Of a DNA stretch of 64,000 nt, positions 60,849 to 64,000 are shown in pieces. The notes beneath the pieces were generated by a model that made no database searches, was not told where the DNA came from, and saw only the letters and a program-made list of their open reading frames with translations. Source of the DNA: CALDTK01 sp965215215 (GTDB taxonomy: Bacteria > Bacteroidota > Bacteroidia > Chitinophagales > Saprospiraceae); contig OZ244043.1 of NCBI GenBank assembly GCA_965215215.1, forward strand, positions 4,154,001 to 4,218,000, given 5' to 3'. The translations under genes were made by a program, and so were the position numbers. Position 1 is the first letter of the stretch, and every line of letters starts with the position of its first letter.

Positions 60849-62030
60849 ATGAGAATCTTCGCCTCCCTCCTTTGCTCCGCCCTGTTGCTTACCGCCTGCC
60901 AGGACTCAGACCGCGCCGACGATGCCCTGGCCCGCGAACCGGAGATGAATGCGCCGGGGTCGTCCGATTCGTCGGTGTACGCAGAAAACCTGGTCGACGA
61001 GACCGTCAACTCCGCCGGCGATATCGAGAGCTACGAGAACGAGGAGGCCGACGGTGAGTACAGCAACGTATTTCGCCGCTCGGAGGAGGATAGAGACTTC
61101 GACTCCCCGATCGAAGATCCGACGCCGGATGACGAAAATTTCCCCTATGAGAAGAACGAGCAACCGCGCGCCGCGATAAACCCGGACCCCTCCGGAAGTT
61201 ACGAGGTCGAAGATCGTGCGGGTAATTCCACCGAATACGGTAGCGCCGCTACGCCCGGCACTTCGGACAGTTCCGGCACGGCCGTTCCCCTGCGAGAGAA
61301 GCGCGGTGGCAACCAGGCCAACATCGGCGCGGTAGGCTACGATGAAGAAGGAGGTACCGGCGGGAGTGACGCCGGTCAGGGCAGCTTCTTCCGACCGCTC
61401 GAAGCCGGAGAGGACGGTTACTCGGAGGACGTGATCCAGCTCGGTGCGCGGACCAGTATGGAGGACGACATTGATTCGCGTTATACCGACCTGACGAAGC
61501 GGATGTACGCGGTCGAGAAGAACCAAAACGTGCTCGCGTTCCAACCCAACCTCTACGACTACTCGGTGTACACTACCTGGAGTGCTACCGGGCTGGCCGT
61601 CGACTCCTCCTCCGGGGAAGTACGCACCGTGGAGGAACTACAAGCGCAGCAGCCCCCTACCTACGGAAGTGGGTGCGACAAGGACGAGGATCCGATTGGC
61701 TGCTCTACCGAAAATTTGGACGCGGACCTCAAAGGACTATTCAATAACCCTCGGGTAGTCGCCGCCATGGAAGCGGAGAAGGTGTCCGGAATCCGGTTCC
61801 GTATCGACGAGACGGGAAAGATTCTACCGGGTAGCGTGGAGGTCACCGAGACCGTTCAGGGGGGTACGTGCAATTCCGGTCCTTGCCGACAACTAGCCGG
61901 TAGTGTGCAGCGGAGTCTGGCGAAAACCACCTGGCAGCCCGCGACCCGGGGGGGCAGTGGCATCAGCTCCATCGTAACGCTACCGCTCAACTATACCCCC
62001 CCGGAGGATGTAGGGACCAACGCGATGTAA
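60849..62030 (+). CDS. Lipoprotein with acidic linker and TonB-C-like domain
   Basis: A 393-residue lipoprotein (lipobox LLTAC, near residue 16). A long acidic, Ser/Gly-rich, probably disordered region runs to about residue 210. The C-terminal part (VSGIRFRIDETGKILPGSVEV to TLPLNYTPP) resembles the TonB C-terminal fold used by energy-transducer proteins. It has Cys pairs (GCDKDEDPIGC, GGTCNSGPC). No N-terminal membrane helix of TonB is present, so it is not a standard TonB. The open frame begins at 60804; the ATG at 60849 fits the signal. Confidence 0.75.
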   Translation: MRIFASLLCSALLLTACQDSDRADDALAREPEMNAPGSSDSSVYAENLVDETVNSAGDIESYENEEADGEYSNVFRRSEEDRDFDSPIEDPTPDDENFPYEKNEQPRAAINPDPSGSYEVEDRAGNSTEYGSAATPGTSDSSGTAVPLREKRGGNQANIGAVGYDEEGGTGGSDAGQGSFFRPLEAGEDGYSEDVIQLGARTSMEDDIDSRYTDLTKRMYAVEKNQNVLAFQPNLYDYSVYTTWSATGLAVDSSSGEVRTVEELQAQQPPTYGSGCDKDEDPIGCSTENLDADLKGLFNNPRVVAAMEAEKVSGIRFRIDETGKILPGSVEVTETVQGGTCNSGPCRQLAGSVQRSLAKTTWQPATRGGSGISSIVTLPLNYTPPEDVGTNAM

Positions 62031-62050
62031 GTCTGACGGCCCCACTTTTG

Positions 62051-62542
62051 TTAGTGAACGACTTTATCGGCGCAGTAAGAACTCGCGAACGCATCGGGCT
62101 TTGCCTTGAAGACGAAGCCCATGCCGAGGATGTACCCCATGGCATCTTTGAGTGCCTTGTTGCTCTGAAAGGCGGGGTCGGTGTTGATGTCGGCGTGCAC
62201 CTCCAGCTCCACGGCGTGCTTATCGAGTAAATCGCACATCCCGTAGGCTACCTCCACCGAACGAGCGACCTCGAGGATCATCCGCTCCTTGACGCCCATG
62301 TTGCCCTCGTGGCGGTAGTTGGCGATGAACATGAATCCGCCCTTCTTCTCTCGTACGAACACCACGACGGTCGCGAATTCGATCACGGCCCCACGCTTCT
62401 GCGAATCGGTGCCGATGCAGACCTTGAGCTTGTTGCCGAGCGCCCGTTCGCGCAGGATCGCTTTTTCGACGGCCTCATTCAGGTCACCGTCTAGTTTGGC
62501 ACCATTAAGTCTTCGCCATCGTACTTCGGAAAGTGGCTTCAT
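62051..62542 (-). CDS. YkuK-family RNase H-like protein (DUF458)
   Basis: A 163-residue protein matching YkuK. It has VCIGTDSQKRGAVIEFATVVVFV (first acidic strand of an RNase H-like fold), EVHADINTDPAFQSNKALKDAMGYILGMGF and a KPDAFASSYCADKVVH end. The fold suggests nucleic-acid handling; no activity is proven. It is convergent with the TonB-C lipoprotein gene, 20 nt apart. Confidence 0.85.
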   Translation of the reverse strand: MKPLSEVRWRRLNGAKLDGDLNEAVEKAILRERALGNKLKVCIGTDSQKRGAVIEFATVVVFVREKKGGFMFIANYRHEGNMGVKERMILEVARSVEVAYGMCDLLDKHAVELEVHADINTDPAFQSNKALKDAMGYILGMGFVFKAKPDAFASSYCADKVVH

Positions 62543-62645
62543 TTCGGCAAGTTATATGTCCCAACACGAACCCCCCGACGCCGAGAGTTGGTTAAAGTTT
62601 GCTTCTGCAAAACTATGAAAGGTCCAAAAAGGTGTGCGTAAGCCC

Positions 62646-62677
62646 AAAAAGGGTGTCCAGCCATCGGCCGAACACCC
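62646..62677 (-). terminator. Strong intrinsic terminator
   Basis: On minus, a 12-bp stem (62677-62651, two G-T pairs, 3-nt loop GAT) is followed directly by five T (62650-62646). It lies just downstream of the gene ending at 62699. Confidence 0.85.
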
Positions 62678-62698
62678 AGTAACGAAGGGCTTCGATCC

Positions 62699-64000
62699 TT
62701 AGGCTACATTCGCTTGGTTACGGATCGTACCTCGGATCTCGGCCCAGTCTCCGCCTCGGCGCTCGCCGTTGTAGAGTCTCAAAAAGAACGGGCTGCTTCC
62801 ATCGGCGGAGACCCGGAGCGCTGGGGAGTTTTGTTCGTCGTCCAAGTCATCGGTATCCTCTGACCTACCCTCGAACAGCTTTCCGTTCAGGCGGAACGAT
62901 ATCGCGTTAGCTGTCAGCAGTTCGATCTGGAAATCGTACTCGACGCGGACCTCGCCACCCCAACGGTAAACACGCCTTACCGTGCCACTACGCCTGCGGG
63001 GGTTCAACTCCACGCGAAAGCGCGCGCGGTTGGTCTCTCTCTCGTCGGCCCGCACCTCGTCGTCGACGCCGACGAAGTCGAAGGATACCTCCACGAGACG
63101 GTTCATCGCTGGTGGCGGCTCGAGGGTAAGGTCGACACGTTCGGCGGGACCGTTGACCGTAATCCGTCGGCTGGCCGTGAGTTCGGTACCTGTAGCCGAG
63201 TGGCTAGCCCGAACCAAAAAGGGGCCGTACGGAACGTCCGGGATCGAGAACCTCCCGTCACCGGAGGTGATGGCACTGTGGCTACCGACAGTCACGGTGA
63301 CTCGACCCAGCGGTCGACCCGAGTAAGCGACCGAACCGCTGACCGTACTGGTTCTGATTACCCGTCTCCAGCGACTGATTTGCACGGTCTCCCGGCGTGG
63401 CTCTACGTACAAAAGCGGCTCTGCGTAGCCCCACAGTCCGTTATTTTCTGGACCGTCCCACAGCAGTAGGTTGTCCGGGCTCACGGTCGTCCCAGGACCG
63501 GGATTCTCCCAGTCGTTACTCCTCCGGGCACTCCGCGAAGAATCGCCGTTCGCGAAGGTGTTGCACAGCTGAGACGCGTAGCGTCCCGGGGAGCCGAGAA
63601 CTGCGGAGCCACGCCTTTCGGCCAGCACCATGTCTCGGACGGTCCCGTGGAGCCACTCGCCGGCGTTCTGGCGTTCCCACTCGTCGTAGTGGTAGAGGCC
63701 ATCCAAGGTCTCGCTACTGACTTCGGCGCCGGCCGCTCGGTCGCTCGTTTCTAAATCGGCTTCTCCCACTACCGGGGTTGGCGCTTCCAGGCGGACGCCG
63801 GTTCGGCGGGCCATTAGCCAAATGAACGAAGAGCACATGGAGGGTGCGGTTCCTTCGGCCCATTCCGCGGCGGCCGGGGCGAGATCGTCCAGGCCGGCCC
63901 GAGCCCGGGAGTAGCAGTAGAGGCTATAGTAGCCTTTCGCCGCTTCCCCCGGTCGCGCCGATGAGCGTCGAGCCTCGTCGGCGACCTCGTGCAGTCGGCG
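62699..64000 (-). CDS. Large hypothetical protein with carboxypeptidase-regulatory-like domain, N-terminus missing
   Basis: The frame is open from the right edge to the stop at 62699, about 433 codons, so the N-terminus lies outside. Early in the visible part is a Cys motif (GTAPSMCSSFIWLMARRTG), then a region with GLYHYDEWERQNAGEWLHGTV and WGYAEPLLYVEP. A carboxypeptidase-regulatory-like beta domain follows (SGSVAYSGRPLGRVTVTVGSH to ASH). The last 150 residues form another beta domain (VSFDFVGVDDEVRADE). The Cys motif recalls permuted papain-like (YiiX/NlpC) enzymes, but this is weak. No symbol can be given. Confidence 0.7.
   Translation of the reverse strand, partial: RRLHEVADEARRSSARPGEAAKGYYSLYCYSRARAGLDDLAPAAAEWAEGTAPSMCSSFIWLMARRTGVRLEAPTPVVGEADLETSDRAAGAEVSSETLDGLYHYDEWERQNAGEWLHGTVRDMVLAERRGSAVLGSPGRYASQLCNTFANGDSSRSARRSNDWENPGPGTTVSPDNLLLWDGPENNGLWGYAEPLLYVEPRRETVQISRWRRVIRTSTVSGSVAYSGRPLGRVTVTVGSHSAITSGDGRFSIPDVPYGPFLVRASHSATGTELTASRRITVNGPAERVDLTLEPPPAMNRLVEVSFDFVGVDDEVRADERETNRARFRVELNPRRRSGTVRRVYRWGGEVRVEYDFQIELLTANAISFRLNGKLFEGRSEDTDDLDDEQNSPALRVSADGSSPFFLRLYNGERRGGDWAEIRGTIRNQANVA

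Overview
The window is about 60% G+C and gene-dense. It looks like a high-GC member of the Bacteroidota, most likely near the Lewinella/Saprospirales group. That placement is inference. It rests on a type IX secretion sorting domain, several OmpA-domain proteins, type II (GSII) glutamine synthetase, NamZ/DUF1343, DUF4159, YHS and WbqC families, almost no Shine-Dalgarno sequences, and promoter boxes matching the Bacteroidota -7 consensus TAnnTTTG. I see no prophage, insertion sequence, CRISPR array or rRNA. The content is chromosomal core plus cell-envelope genes.

Layout. 1-5.2 kb: start of RNase D, an AsmA-family protein, purB, tRNA-Leu(UAA). 5.2-9.8 kb: OmpA-type envelope proteins and a DUF368 transporter-like protein. 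9.8-14.5 kb: lipid and acyl-CoA genes (acetoacetyl-CoA synthetase, biotin carboxylase, SCP2 protein, monoglyceride-lipase-like hydrolase). 14.5-18 kb: OmpA/SPOR-like protein, fmt, metallo-beta-lactamase-fold hydrolase. 18.1-20.6 kb: an AT-richer island with a secreted PA-domain protein carrying a T9SS tail. 20.6-27 kb: YHS, WbqC, dynamin-like GTPase, M23 peptidase, sirtuin, Nnr. 27-28.3 kb: glnA with an unusual leader. 28.5-37.5 kb: helix-hairpin-helix barrel protein, NamZ, DnaQ/GIY-YIG fusion, pyrF, NifU domain, Mrp, ribF, glycosyltransferase. 37.5-44.2 kb: tRNA-Val, tRNA-Pro and a complete trpEGDCFBA operon behind a leader peptide. 44.2-53.6 kb: gamma-glutamyltransferase, MltA, DUF4159, RsmE, RseP, two tRNA-Leu genes, and small proteins. 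53.7-64 kb: dihydroorotase, purK, purE, OmpA/TSP3 protein, YheT hydrolase, a stand-alone asparaginase domain, a TonB-C lipoprotein, YkuK, and a protein cut by the right edge.

The main discovery is two peptide-leader attenuators of one design. The trp operon is preceded by a 20-residue leader peptide with Trp-Trp at codons 8-9, followed by mutually exclusive hairpins and a strong 14-bp stem. The glnA gene is preceded by a 22-residue leader peptide, also with Trp-Trp at codons 8-9, followed by a pairable segment and a perfect 10-bp terminator with a six-T tract. If real, tryptophanyl-tRNA charging would control glutamine synthetase together with tryptophan synthesis. This makes sense because TrpG consumes glutamine, but I know of no described example.

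Two other points matter. trpB carries a 2-nt frameshift near codon 301 in an otherwise intact operon, so it is either an assembly error or a recent lesion. Several genes have a TAnnTTTG-type box only 4-8 nt before the start codon, which suggests leaderless mRNAs.
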